Positions 40,550 to 48,380 of a stretch of DNA of 49,462 bases are shown here, one piece after another. Source of the stretch: an uncultured bacterium. GTDB lineage: Bacteria > Actinomycetota > Coriobacteriia > Coriobacteriales > Coriobacteriaceae. Both the position numbers and the translations under genes were made by a program. Below the pieces are notes generated by a model. The model ran no database searches and was not told the origin of the DNA. It saw only the letters and a program-made list of their open reading frames with translations. The stretch covers positions 1 through 49,462 of the forward strand of contig CAJMRN010000004.1 in the NCBI GenBank assembly GCA_905215815.1, written 5' to 3'. The stretch's first letter is position 1, and each line of letters starts with the position of its first letter.

Positions 40550-41686
40550 ATGCGTCTGCCCATGAATACCTCGCTTGCCACGCTCAAGCCCTCCGGCATC
40601 CGTCGGATCAATGCGCTCGCCGCCCAGCATCCGGGGTGCATCGCGCTTGCGCTTGGCGAGCCTGATTTTCCCACGCCCGATGTGATTAGCGCCGAGGTGA
40701 CCGCCGCGCTGGGCCGCGGCGACACGCACTATCCGCCCAACAACGGTCGCCCCGCCCTGCGCGAGGCGCTGTCTGCCTACATGGGGGACGCGGGCCTTAC
40801 GTTTTCGGCCGACGAGGTCATCCTGACCGACGGCGCGACCGAGGCCCTGTCGGCAACATTTATGGCTATGCTCAACCCCGGCGACGAGGTCATTATCCCC
40901 ACGCCGGCCTTTGGCCTGTACGAGAGCATCGTCGTGGCCAATCATGCCAAAGCGGTCTTTTTGGATACAGAGCCTGCACAATTCCAGATTGACGAAGACG
41001 CACTTCGTGATTGCGTGACACCGGCGACTAAGGCCATCGTCATCTGCTCGCCCAACAATCCCACGGGTTGCATCCTCGACGCGGCGTCGCTCGACGCCGT
41101 GGCGCGCGTGGCAGACCAGGCGGGCATCTACGTAATCTGCGACGACGTATATAACCGCCTGGTCTACGTGGACGGCTACGAGCGATTTGCCCAGCGCCAC
41201 CCGGAGCTTCGCGATCAGACGGTAGTTATCGAGAGCTTCTCCAAGCCCTGGGCCATGACCGGCTGGCGCTTAGGTTGGCTCGCAGCCGCAGCCCCCGTCA
41301 TCGCCGAGATCGCAAAGGCCCACCAATACTTAGTATCGAGCGCCGTCTCCTTCGAGATGGACGCCGCAGCCCGAGCCCTGACCGTCGACCCAGTCCCCAT
41401 GCTCAAAGTCTACCGAGCCCGCCGCGAACGCGTGCTCGCAGCCTTAAGCGCCATGGGCCTCGACGTAGTGGAACCGGCGGGCGCCTTCTACGCTTTCCCG
41501 AGCATCAAACAATTCGGCCTAACAAGCGAAGACTTCTGCATCAAAGTCATCAAAGAAGCCAATGTAGCCCTAGTTCCCGGAGACTGCTTCGGAACCGAAG
41601 GCCACATCCGCTTAAGCTACTGCGTTTCCGACCAAGATCTGGACGAAGGCCTAAATCGCCTGTCCACCTTCATTTCGACCTTATAG
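40550..41686 (+). CDS. Class I/II pyridoxal-phosphate aminotransferase
   Basis: The 378-residue protein is a fold-type I aminotransferase of the AspC/PatA type. It has LALGEPDFPTPD near residue 34, the cofactor segment DGATEALSATFMAM near 90, SPNNPTG near 165, DDVYNRLVY near 198, and the PLP Lys in SFSKPWAMTGWRLGW near 227. It would exchange amino groups between an amino acid and a 2-oxo acid; the exact substrate is not predictable. The start follows AAAGGA. Codon use changes along the gene: the last 260 bases use GAA, TTA and CTA, while the first 870 use GAG and CTG. Confidence 0.88.
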   Translation: MRLPMNTSLATLKPSGIRRINALAAQHPGCIALALGEPDFPTPDVISAEVTAALGRGDTHYPPNNGRPALREALSAYMGDAGLTFSADEVILTDGATEALSATFMAMLNPGDEVIIPTPAFGLYESIVVANHAKAVFLDTEPAQFQIDEDALRDCVTPATKAIVICSPNNPTGCILDAASLDAVARVADQAGIYVICDDVYNRLVYVDGYERFAQRHPELRDQTVVIESFSKPWAMTGWRLGWLAAAAPVIAEIAKAHQYLVSSAVSFEMDAAARALTVDPVPMLKVYRARRERVLAALSAMGLDVVEPAGAFYAFPSIKQFGLTSEDFCIKVIKEANVALVPGDCFGTEGHIRLSYCVSDQDLDEGLNRLSTFISTL

Positions 41687-41742
41687 TCCAGCGGGACGCA
41701 ACACATCAGCCCACCGACATAAGGATTATGCGTGGGGCGCGC

Positions 41743-41960
41743 CGGCTAACGGACACGAGGATTCGCAGTAAAGTTACCGTAGCTCCGGCCGGGAGGGGCA
41801 GGGCGAGTTTTCCGTAGATTCCGCACGAGCCGAAGGCCACTTAATGTGGCCTTCGTGCGAGCCCAGGACTTGACCGAGCGGAAAACTCGCCCTGCCCCTC
41901 CCGGCCGGAGCGTATGCAGGGTTTGTGTGCGAATCCTCGCGCCCGTTGACCGACGCCGGG
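41743..41960. repeat. Giant nested inverted repeat between the aminotransferase and rplJ
   Basis: Perfect 32-nt arms at 41783-41814 and 41879-41910 (core GGCCGGGAGGGGCAGGGCG) enclose an inner hairpin at about 41823-41858 (GAAGGCCAC/GTGGCCTTC). Outside them are a further exact 12-bp pair (41756-41767 with 41928-41939) and a partial base pair set CCGGC/GCCGG. The whole 218 bp can fold into one cruciform or RNA stem. Its right base includes the -35 of the rplJ promoter. Confidence 0.75.
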
Positions 41961-41974
41961 GTCCCCGCCATAAT
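41946..41974 (+). promoter_or_regulatory. rplJL promoter
   Basis: TTGACC (41946-41951), a 17-bp spacer and CATAAT (41969-41974). Transcription would begin near 41981, giving a 210-nt leader. Confidence 0.65.
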
Positions 41975-41994
41975 ACTTTCGGTTCACGCACGAA

Positions 41995-42125
41995 TCCGCT
42001 GCCAGAGACAGCCGGTGCAAACGGGCATCGCCCGCGAGCTTAATGGGATATCCCGCCAGCCGAGGTGGTCGAGTAGATATGTCTTCTCGCCCCCGTCGCT
42101 CATGCAGCGCGGGGGCTTTCTTTTT
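41995..42125 (+). ncRNA. Ribosomal protein L10 leader with attenuator
   Basis: The leader contains the L10-binding type signature CTTAAT, then a GGGATATCCC helix, CCGCCAGCCGAGGTGG, and finally a strong terminator at 42089-42125 (GCCCCCG...CGGGGGC with TTTCTTTTT). In known L10 leaders, excess L10 or its L12 complex binds the upstream fold and favours termination. The match is by eye; a covariance search would confirm it. Confidence 0.6.
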
Positions 42126-42190
42126 GGACATGCCCCCGTCACGTCCTTGTGGCGGACCGTGCCCGGAAAGAATTTGAGGAGGTGTAATTC

Positions 42191-42712
42191 ATGCCCCAGC
42201 AGTACAAAATCGACAAGGTTGCAGAGATCGAGTCCCGTATCGCCGAGAACGCCGGTCTGTTCGTCGTCAACTACAACGGTCTGACGGTTAAGCAGGCTCA
42301 GGAGCTGCGTCATCAGCTTCGCGAGTGCGGCGCCGAGATGAAGGTCTACAAGAACAACCTGGTCAAGATCGCTCTCAAGAACCAGGAGCAGCCCGAGCTC
42401 GACGAGATCCTCGCCGGCCCCGTCGCTTATGTGTTCTACGAGTCCGAGCCGGTCGAGGCCGCTAAGGCCCTTAAGGACTTCTCTGCTAAGTCCAAGGGCG
42501 TCCTTGAGATCAAGGGCGGTATCTCCGACGGCAAGGCCGTTTCCGCTGATGATGTTAAGGCTATCGCCGAGCTGCCCACCAAGGATCAGCTTCTCGGCCA
42601 GATCGCCGGTCTCATCTCCGGTTTCGCTCGCGACATCGCTGTCTGCGTCAACGGCGTTTCCTCTGGTCTCGCTCGTTCGATCCAGCAGGTCTCCGAGCAG
42701 AAGGCAGCCTAG
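42191..42712 (+). CDS. rplJ: 50S ribosomal protein L10
   Basis: L10 anchors the L7/L12 dimers to the ribosome stalk. The 173-residue protein has the N-terminal rRNA-binding domain (VAEIESRIAENAGLFVVNYN, KVYKNNLVKIAL near residue 55) and a C-terminal helix that binds L12 dimers. The start follows TTGAGGAGGTG. It is cotranscribed with rplL; a 102-bp gap with short hairpins separates them and may set the higher L12 output. Confidence 0.96.
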   Translation: MPQQYKIDKVAEIESRIAENAGLFVVNYNGLTVKQAQELRHQLRECGAEMKVYKNNLVKIALKNQEQPELDEILAGPVAYVFYESEPVEAAKALKDFSAKSKGVLEIKGGISDGKAVSADDVKAIAELPTKDQLLGQIAGLISGFARDIAVCVNGVSSGLARSIQQVSEQKAA

Positions 42713-42814
42713 TCGCTGTTTTCACTCGCGGCGGCAACGCCGCACCCCTGGCGCATTCGCGCCGTGTTTTAACTGATCTCCGTGCACAGACACGGAAACC
42801 GAAAGGACTTAGAA

Positions 42815-43192
42815 ATGGCTAAGCTTACCACCGATGAGATCATCGATGCTCTTAAGGAAATGACCCTTCTCGAGGCTTCCGAGCTCGTTAAGGCTATCGA
42901 GGACACCTTCGGCGTTTCCGCCGCTGCTCCTGCCGCCGTTGTCGCCGCTCCCGCTGCTGGCGCTGCTGAGGCCGAGGAGAAGACCGAGTTTGACGTCGTG
43001 CTCGAGGGCTTCGGCGACAACAAGATCCAGGTCATCAAGGCCGTCCGTGAGCTCACCAACCTTGGCCTGAAGGAGGCCAAGGAGGTCGTCGAGGGCGCTC
43101 CCAAGGCTGTTCTCGAGGGTGCCAAGAAGGAGGACGCCGAGGCTGCCAAGGAGAAGCTCGAGGCTGCTGGCGCTGCTGTCACCCTCAAGTAA
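42815..43192 (+). CDS. rplL: 50S ribosomal protein L7/L12
   Basis: L7/L12 is the multi-copy stalk protein that recruits translation GTPases. It has 125 residues. The N-terminal dimerisation helix region is TTDEIIDALKEMTLLEASELV. An Ala-rich hinge with AAPAAVVAAPAAGAAEAEE follows, and the C-terminal domain contains KIQVIKAVRELTNLGLKEAK. I prefer the ATG at 42815 (GAAAGGA upstream) to an in-frame ATG 33 bases earlier. A terminator follows. Confidence 0.97.
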   Translation: MAKLTTDEIIDALKEMTLLEASELVKAIEDTFGVSAAAPAAVVAAPAAGAAEAEEKTEFDVVLEGFGDNKIQVIKAVRELTNLGLKEAKEVVEGAPKAVLEGAKKEDAEAAKEKLEAAGAAVTLK

Positions 43193-43220
43193 TCAGGCTT
43201 TCTCGCCAGATTTCTTTGCA

Positions 43221-43253
43221 GACGGGGTTCGCATTGCGAGCCCCGTCTTTTTT
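43221..43253 (+). terminator. Terminator of rplJL
   Basis: GACGGGGTTCGCA and TGCGAGCCCCGTC form a 13-bp stem (one G-T pair), followed by TTTTTT. So rplJL are not obligatorily cotranscribed with rpoBC. Confidence 0.9.
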
Positions 43254-43310
43254 GTTATGACCACTCTATTTTGCTGGCTCGGCATGCAAATTGCTGTCGT
43301 TTGCGGTGCT

Positions 43311-43339
43311 TTGGGGTCGCTATCGTTGGGCGATATAAT
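43311..43339 (+). promoter_or_regulatory. Probable galU promoter
   Basis: A perfect TATAAT at 43334-43339 with TTGGGG 17 bp upstream. It gives a leader of about 160 nt, in which a second candidate (TTAACG, 17 bp, GATAAT ending about 43424) is also seen. I find no riboswitch in this 250-base gap. Confidence 0.5.
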
Positions 43340-43504
43340 TGCACCATTCAAGCAATAATTTGCGTTGACCTGCTGAAGAATGGCGCTTGCCTGCATTAAC
43401 GTTAATTAACAGCGGTAAGATAATCCGGCATCGCAATTTGGTCTGCGGCCGGTGAGCCGCATGCACGGGCGCTATTTGCGCCTGCGAAAGGATCCCTGAA
43501 TACT

Positions 43505-44413
43505 ATGAAGGCAATCATCCCCGCCGCCGGTCTTGGCACGCGTTTTCTGCCTGGCACCAAGTGCACGCCCAAAGAGATGCTGCCGGTGCTCGACAAGCCG
43601 GTCATCCAGTACGTCGTTGAGGAGGCACTCGACCCCGAGGAGGTCGACGATGCCATTATCGTCACCTCTCCCGGCAAGCCTGAGCTGCTGAGCTATTTCC
43701 AGCCCGATCGCTCGCTCGAGAACCTGCTTCGCGAGCGCGGCAAGGATGCTTATGCCGACGCCGTCGCCCATGCGGGTGGTATGCCGGTCGACTTCCGTTA
43801 TCAGTACGAGCCCAAGGGCCTTGGCCACGCCATTCGCTCTGCCGCCGACGCTGTGGCAGGGGAGAACTTCCTGGTTCTTCTGGGCGATTACGTTGTGCCC
43901 AACCGTGACATCTGCGACAAGATGCTTGCCGTCTCTAAGGAGCATGGTGGCGCTTCTGTTATCGCCGTTGCCGCGTGCGCTCCCGAGGAGGTCAGCCGCT
44001 ACGGCGTTATCGCCGGCGATCGCGTGGGCTCTCTCGAGGGCTTCGAGAATGCTGCCGACGACGAGCCCGGTGCCGTTTGGCGCATCGGCGGTCTGGTTGA
44101 GAAGCCCGCTCCCGAGGCGGCTCCGTCCAACCTGTACATCGTCGGTCGCTACCTGCTGAGGCCGCTGGTCATGGACCTGCTGGCCGACCAGCAGGCCGGT
44201 AAGGGCGGCGAGATCCAGCTGACCGACGCTATGGCCCGTTCGCTCGATCGCGAGGCCATGTACGCTGTCGTCATCGACCCGCTGTCGGGCTACGACACCG
44301 GTACCCCGTCTGGCTGGATGGCCACCAACGCTCTTATGGCTGCAAGCGATCCTCGCTTTGCAAGCGCCTTCTGGGACGCCATCGACGAGCGCGGCGGCTT
44401 GATGCGCAAGTAA
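43505..44413 (+). CDS. galU: UTP-glucose-1-phosphate uridylyltransferase
   Basis: GalU makes UDP-glucose for cell envelope polysaccharides and galactose metabolism. The 302-residue nucleotidyltransferase begins with the signature AIIPAAGLGTRFLPGTKCTPKEMLP. It has VDFRYQYEPKGLGHAIRSA near residue 95, FLVLLGDYVVPN near 122, and VEKPAPEAAPSNLYIVGRYLL near 197. The start follows GAAAGGATCC. It is a single gene placed between rplL and rpoB, an unusual site for it. Confidence 0.95.
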   Translation: MKAIIPAAGLGTRFLPGTKCTPKEMLPVLDKPVIQYVVEEALDPEEVDDAIIVTSPGKPELLSYFQPDRSLENLLRERGKDAYADAVAHAGGMPVDFRYQYEPKGLGHAIRSAADAVAGENFLVLLGDYVVPNRDICDKMLAVSKEHGGASVIAVAACAPEEVSRYGVIAGDRVGSLEGFENAADDEPGAVWRIGGLVEKPAPEAAPSNLYIVGRYLLRPLVMDLLADQQAGKGGEIQLTDAMARSLDREAMYAVVIDPLSGYDTGTPSGWMATNALMAASDPRFASAFWDAIDERGGLMRK

Positions 44414-44434
44414 GCCTTCGGGCAGCGACATTTA

Positions 44435-44466
44435 CGGGTGCGGACTTCGGTCTGCGCCCGTTTTTT
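44435..44466 (+). terminator. Terminator of galU
   Basis: CGGGTGCGGA and TCTGCGCCCG pair (one mismatch) around CTTCGG, followed by TTTTTT. Confidence 0.85.
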
Positions 44467-44508
44467 ATAAGGGCTGCGATTGTTGGCTCTCTGTTCACAG
44501 AAAATATA

Positions 44509-44522
44509 TGAACAGATGTTCG
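44509..44522 (+). promoter_or_regulatory. LexA/SOS-box-like site upstream of rpoB
   Basis: TGAACAGATGTTCG agrees with the Gram-positive LexA box CGAACRNRYGTTCG except for the first base. It is also part of a longer inverted repeat CTGTTCA...TGAACAG (44491-44515). It may be a chance match; the rpoB promoter lies about 80 bp downstream. Confidence 0.3.
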
Positions 44523-44599
44523 ATACACATGCATCTACCTGCGTGTTTTCTGTCGAAAAACTTTGCTACTCCAAAAACTCAATCGCGTCAAGGCTTTTC

Positions 44600-44627
44600 T
44601 TGCTCAACGGTCGGTACCTGATAAACT
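44600..44627 (+). promoter_or_regulatory. Probable rpoBC promoter
   Basis: TTGCTC (44600-44605), a 16-bp spacer and TAAACT (44622-44627), 74 bp before rpoB. It implies transcription of rpoBC apart from rplJL. Confidence 0.5.
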
Positions 44628-44700
44628 ATTAGGTTGCGATAACTGGCGAAGCTATGCCTCGCCAACCCACCGAGCATTTCCGTGAAGGAGGAAAAACCTG

Positions 44701-47700
44701 GTGACCTACGCATACACTGCCACTGAGCGCAAGCGCGTCAGCTTCGGGAAAATCCCGGAGGCCATGGAGCTCCCCAACCTTATCTCTGTTCAAAGGGAAT
44801 CCTTTGAGCGTTTTAAGGACGAGGGCCTTCGTGAGGCGTTCAAGGAATCCAGCCCCATCCAGAGCCAGAACCATGTTCTCGAGGTTACCTTCGGCGAGCA
44901 TCAGTTCGGCGACCCCGCGCATACCGTCGAGGAGTGCCGCGAGAAGGATATGACCTATCAGGCTCCGCTTCTGACCGACGTCCGTCTTACCAACAAGGAA
45001 ACCGGCGAGATCAAGGAGCAGCTCGTCTTCATGGGTGACTTCCCCATGATGACTGATCAGGGCACCTTCATCATCAACGGTACTGAGCGTATCGTCGTCT
45101 CGCAGCTCGTCCGCTCCCCGGGCGTGTACTACAGCTCCGAGATGGATTCGGGCAAGCAGATCTACAAGGCCCAGATTATCCCGTCCCGCGGTGCCTGGCT
45201 CGAGTTTGAGGTCGACAAGCGCGACCAGCTCATGGTCTCCATCGACCGTAAGCGCAAGCAGAGCGCCACGATGTTTCTGCGCGCCCTTGGCATCGCCGTC
45301 ACCAACGACGACATCATCGAGCTGCTCGGCAACTCCGATGTGATCAAGCGCACCCTGGAGCGCGATACCGCCCTCACCCGCGAGGATGCCCTCATCGAGA
45401 TCTACCGTCGCCTGCGCCCGGGCGAGCCTCCCACCGTGGATGCTTCCCGCAGCCTGCTCGAGGGCCTGCTCTTCAACCCGCAGCGCTACGATCTGGCCCG
45501 CGTCGGTCGTTATAAGGTCAACAAGAAACTTAACCTCACCACCGAGGAAGAGGTCACGGTGCTCACCGACGAGGATATCGTCGCTACGCTGCGCTACCTG
45601 CTGTCCCTCGCTGCTGGCGAGCAGGGCTTCAAGGTCGACGACATCGACCACTTTGGCAACCGCCGCATCCGTACCGTCGGCGAGCTCGTCGCCAACCAGT
45701 TCCGTATCGGCATGAGCCGTATGGAGCGCGTCGTCCGTGAGCGCATGAGCTCCCAGGACATCGATGAGATCACCCCGCAGTCGCTCATCAACATCCGCCC
45801 GATCGTGGCCTCCATCAAGGAGTTCTTCGGTTCCTCGCAGCTCTCGCAGTTCATGGACCAGGCGAACCCCCTGACCGGTCTGACCCACAAGCGCCGTCTG
45901 TCCGCACTCGGCCCTGGCGGTCTTGCCGGCCACAAGTCGGGTTCCAGCCGCCGCACTAACGTGCCGACGGCCGTCCGCGACGTTCACAACTCGCACTACA
46001 GCCGCATGTGCCCGATCGAGACCCCCGAAGGCCCCAACATCGGCCTGATCGGCTCGCTCGCCCTCTACGCCCGCGTCAACGAGTACGGCTTCATCGAGGC
46101 TCCGTTCCGTCGCGTCGAGAACGGCGTTGCCACTGACCAGATCGACTGGATGACCGCTGACGAGGAAGAGAAGCACGTCATCGCGCCGGCCAACACGCCG
46201 CTCGATCCCAAGACCAACGAGTTCATTACGACCGATGCCGAGGGCAAGATTGTCCGTCCACACACCGTGATCGCCCGTACCCGCGACTTCGACGGCTCCT
46301 TCGGCGCTCCCGCCGACGTGCCTGTCGAGGACGTCGACTACATGGACGTCTCGCCGCGTCAGATGCTCTCCGTCGCAGCCACGCTGATCCCGTTCCTTGA
46401 GCACGACGACGCCAAGCGTACGCTCATGGGCGCCAACATGCAGCGTCAGGCCGTGCCGCTGGTTCACCCTGCCGCTCCCTATGTCGGTACCGGCATGGAG
46501 CGTCGCGCCGCCCTGGACTCTGGCGAGGTCACCCTGGCCAAGAACGCCGGCGAGGTCATCTTTGCCGACGCTTCCAAGATTATCGTCAAGCATGCCGGTG
46601 GCATGGACGAGTATCACCTGGCCAAGTACCAGCGCTCCAACCAGTCCACTTGCATCAACCACCGTCCGCTCGTGCGTGTCGGTGACACCGTTGAGCAGGG
46701 CGAGCCTCTGGCCGATGGTCCTTCGACCGATCATGGCGAGCTCGCACTGGGCCAGAACCTCACCGTGGCATACATGCCGTGGGAAGGCTTCAACTACGAG
46801 GACGGTATCGTCGTGTCCGAGCGCCTGGTGGCCGAGGACCTGCTGACGACCATCAATATCACCCGTCACGAGATCGACGCCCGCGACACCAAGCTCGGTC
46901 CCGAGGAGATCACTCGCGAGATCCCGAACCTCTCCGAGGATATGCTTGCCAACCTCGACGAGGACGGCATCATCCGCATCGGCGCCGAGGTCGGTCCTGG
47001 CGACATCCTGGTCGGCAAGGTCACGCCTAAGGGCGAGAGCGCTCTGACCGCCGAGGAGCGCCTGCTGCGCGCCATCTTCGGTGCCAAGGCTCACGACGTT
47101 CGCGACACCTCCCTTAAGATGCCTCACGGCGCTTACGGCCGCGTTATCGACGTCGTCCGCTTTAGCCGCGAGAACGGCGACGACCTGGCCCCCGGCGTCA
47201 ACGAGCAGGTGCGCGTCTACGTCGCTCAGCGTCGTAAGATCCAGCAGGGCGATAAGATCGCCGGCCGCCACGGCAACAAGGGTGTTATCTGTAACGTTCT
47301 GCCGGTCGAGGACATGCCCTACATGGCTGACGGTACCCCGATCGACGTTATCCTCAACCCGCTGGGCGTTCCTTCGCGTATGAACGTCGGCCAGCTGCTC
47401 GAGTGCCACCTTGGCTGGGCTGCTGCCTGCGGTTGGGATACTGAGCAGGCCGACTCCGACAAGTACGTCCCCGGTCCGTTCTTCACCGCGACGCCCGTCT
47501 TCGACGGCGCCAAGGAGGACGAGATCGCCGAGGTCATCCGTCGCGCCAACAAGAACATGCTCAACAAGGCCACCGCTGCCTTTGGCGATCACATGCGCCC
47601 TGAGTTCGTCACCCAGCTTGACGAGCGCGGCAAGACCCGCCTGTTCGACGGCCGCACCGGCGAGGAGTTCCGCGAGCCCATTACCGTGGGTACGTCCTAC

Positions 47701-48252
47701 ATCCTCAAGCTCGGCCACATGGTCGACGACAAGATCCACGCGCGTTCGACTGGCCCTTACAGCCTGGTTACCCAGCAGCCTCTGGGCGGCAAGGCTCAGT
47801 TCGGCGGTCAGCGCTTCGGCGAAATGGAAGTCTGGGCTCTGGAAGCTTACGGTGCCGCTTACACCCTGCAGGAGATCCTGACCGTCAAGTCCGATGACGT
47901 TGAGGGCCGTGTCAAGACCTACGAGGCCATCGTCAAGGGCGAGCCCATCCCGCAGCCCGGCATCCCCGAGTCCTTCCGCGTTATGCTGAAGGAACTGCAG
48001 TCTCTGGGTCTGGACGTTGTTGTTCAGGACAAGGACGGCAACGAGATCGACATGCGTCAGAACTTCGACGACGAAGAGACCGGCTTTGATATGCGCGATG
48101 TTGCCGGCACTGAGAACGTCGTGCAGGAGAGCGAACTGCTCAACGATTATAATATTAAGGATGCCGATGCCGGTTTCGATGATCCTTCTGTGCTGGAGGA
48201 CAATAACTCCGGTGCCGAAGCTCCCGCTTCTTCTGACGAAGTAGATTTCTGA
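44701..48252 (+). CDS. rpoB: DNA-directed RNA polymerase subunit beta
   Basis: RpoB forms one pincer and much of the catalytic centre of RNA polymerase. The 1183-residue protein starts with GTG behind AAGGAGG. The rifampicin pocket GSSQLSQFMDQ begins near residue 377 and THKRRLSALGPGGL near 395, both wild-type in style. The next stretch is odd: residues 409-424 (AGHKSGSSRRTNVPTA) replace the near-universal 8-residue (S/T)RERAGFE, lengthening this loop by 8 before VRDVH. CPIETPEGPNIGLI and later catalytic motifs are normal. From about 47815 codon use shifts (GAA rather than GAG) and the C-terminal tail is acidic. See findings. Confidence 0.95.
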   Translation: MTYAYTATERKRVSFGKIPEAMELPNLISVQRESFERFKDEGLREAFKESSPIQSQNHVLEVTFGEHQFGDPAHTVEECREKDMTYQAPLLTDVRLTNKETGEIKEQLVFMGDFPMMTDQGTFIINGTERIVVSQLVRSPGVYYSSEMDSGKQIYKAQIIPSRGAWLEFEVDKRDQLMVSIDRKRKQSATMFLRALGIAVTNDDIIELLGNSDVIKRTLERDTALTREDALIEIYRRLRPGEPPTVDASRSLLEGLLFNPQRYDLARVGRYKVNKKLNLTTEEEVTVLTDEDIVATLRYLLSLAAGEQGFKVDDIDHFGNRRIRTVGELVANQFRIGMSRMERVVRERMSSQDIDEITPQSLINIRPIVASIKEFFGSSQLSQFMDQANPLTGLTHKRRLSALGPGGLAGHKSGSSRRTNVPTAVRDVHNSHYSRMCPIETPEGPNIGLIGSLALYARVNEYGFIEAPFRRVENGVATDQIDWMTADEEEKHVIAPANTPLDPKTNEFITTDAEGKIVRPHTVIARTRDFDGSFGAPADVPVEDVDYMDVSPRQMLSVAATLIPFLEHDDAKRTLMGANMQRQAVPLVHPAAPYVGTGMERRAALDSGEVTLAKNAGEVIFADASKIIVKHAGGMDEYHLAKYQRSNQSTCINHRPLVRVGDTVEQGEPLADGPSTDHGELALGQNLTVAYMPWEGFNYEDGIVVSERLVAEDLLTTINITRHEIDARDTKLGPEEITREIPNLSEDMLANLDEDGIIRIGAEVGPGDILVGKVTPKGESALTAEERLLRAIFGAKAHDVRDTSLKMPHGAYGRVIDVVRFSRENGDDLAPGVNEQVRVYVAQRRKIQQGDKIAGRHGNKGVICNVLPVEDMPYMADGTPIDVILNPLGVPSRMNVGQLLECHLGWAAACGWDTEQADSDKYVPGPFFTATPVFDGAKEDEIAEVIRRANKNMLNKATAAFGDHMRPEFVTQLDERGKTRLFDGRTGEEFREPITVGTSYILKLGHMVDDKIHARSTGPYSLVTQQPLGGKAQFGGQRFGEMEVWALEAYGAAYTLQEILTVKSDDVEGRVKTYEAIVKGEPIPQPGIPESFRVMLKELQSLGLDVVVQDKDGNEIDMRQNFDDEETGFDMRDVAGTENVVQESELLNDYNIKDADAGFDDPSVLEDNNSGAEAPASSDEVDF

Positions 48253-48380
48253 TCAGACAAAGAACACAAGCCTCAAGCCCCCTGTTCCGCGTGCTGCGGC
48301 AGGGGAGAGGGGCCTGTGGTCTGAACAAGAAAGCCGCCTGTATCATCGAGACAACTAGAGATTAAGAAAGGGTTCGTTTC
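48253..48380 (+). other. rpoB-rpoC gap with a GC-rich hairpin
   Basis: CCCCTG...CAGGGG with inner CCGC/GCGG forms a hairpin near 48280-48307, without a T-run. The gap of 128 bases is wider than in most genomes. No separate promoter is evident. Confidence 0.4.

Noticed and set aside
44629..47739. Very long antisense open frame opposite rpoB, and similar ones opposite clpC (2890-4758), feoAB (34115-36349), pepD and cysS
   Set aside because: These arise from strong third-position G/C bias of the sense genes; their products are low-complexity and lack ribosome binding sites.
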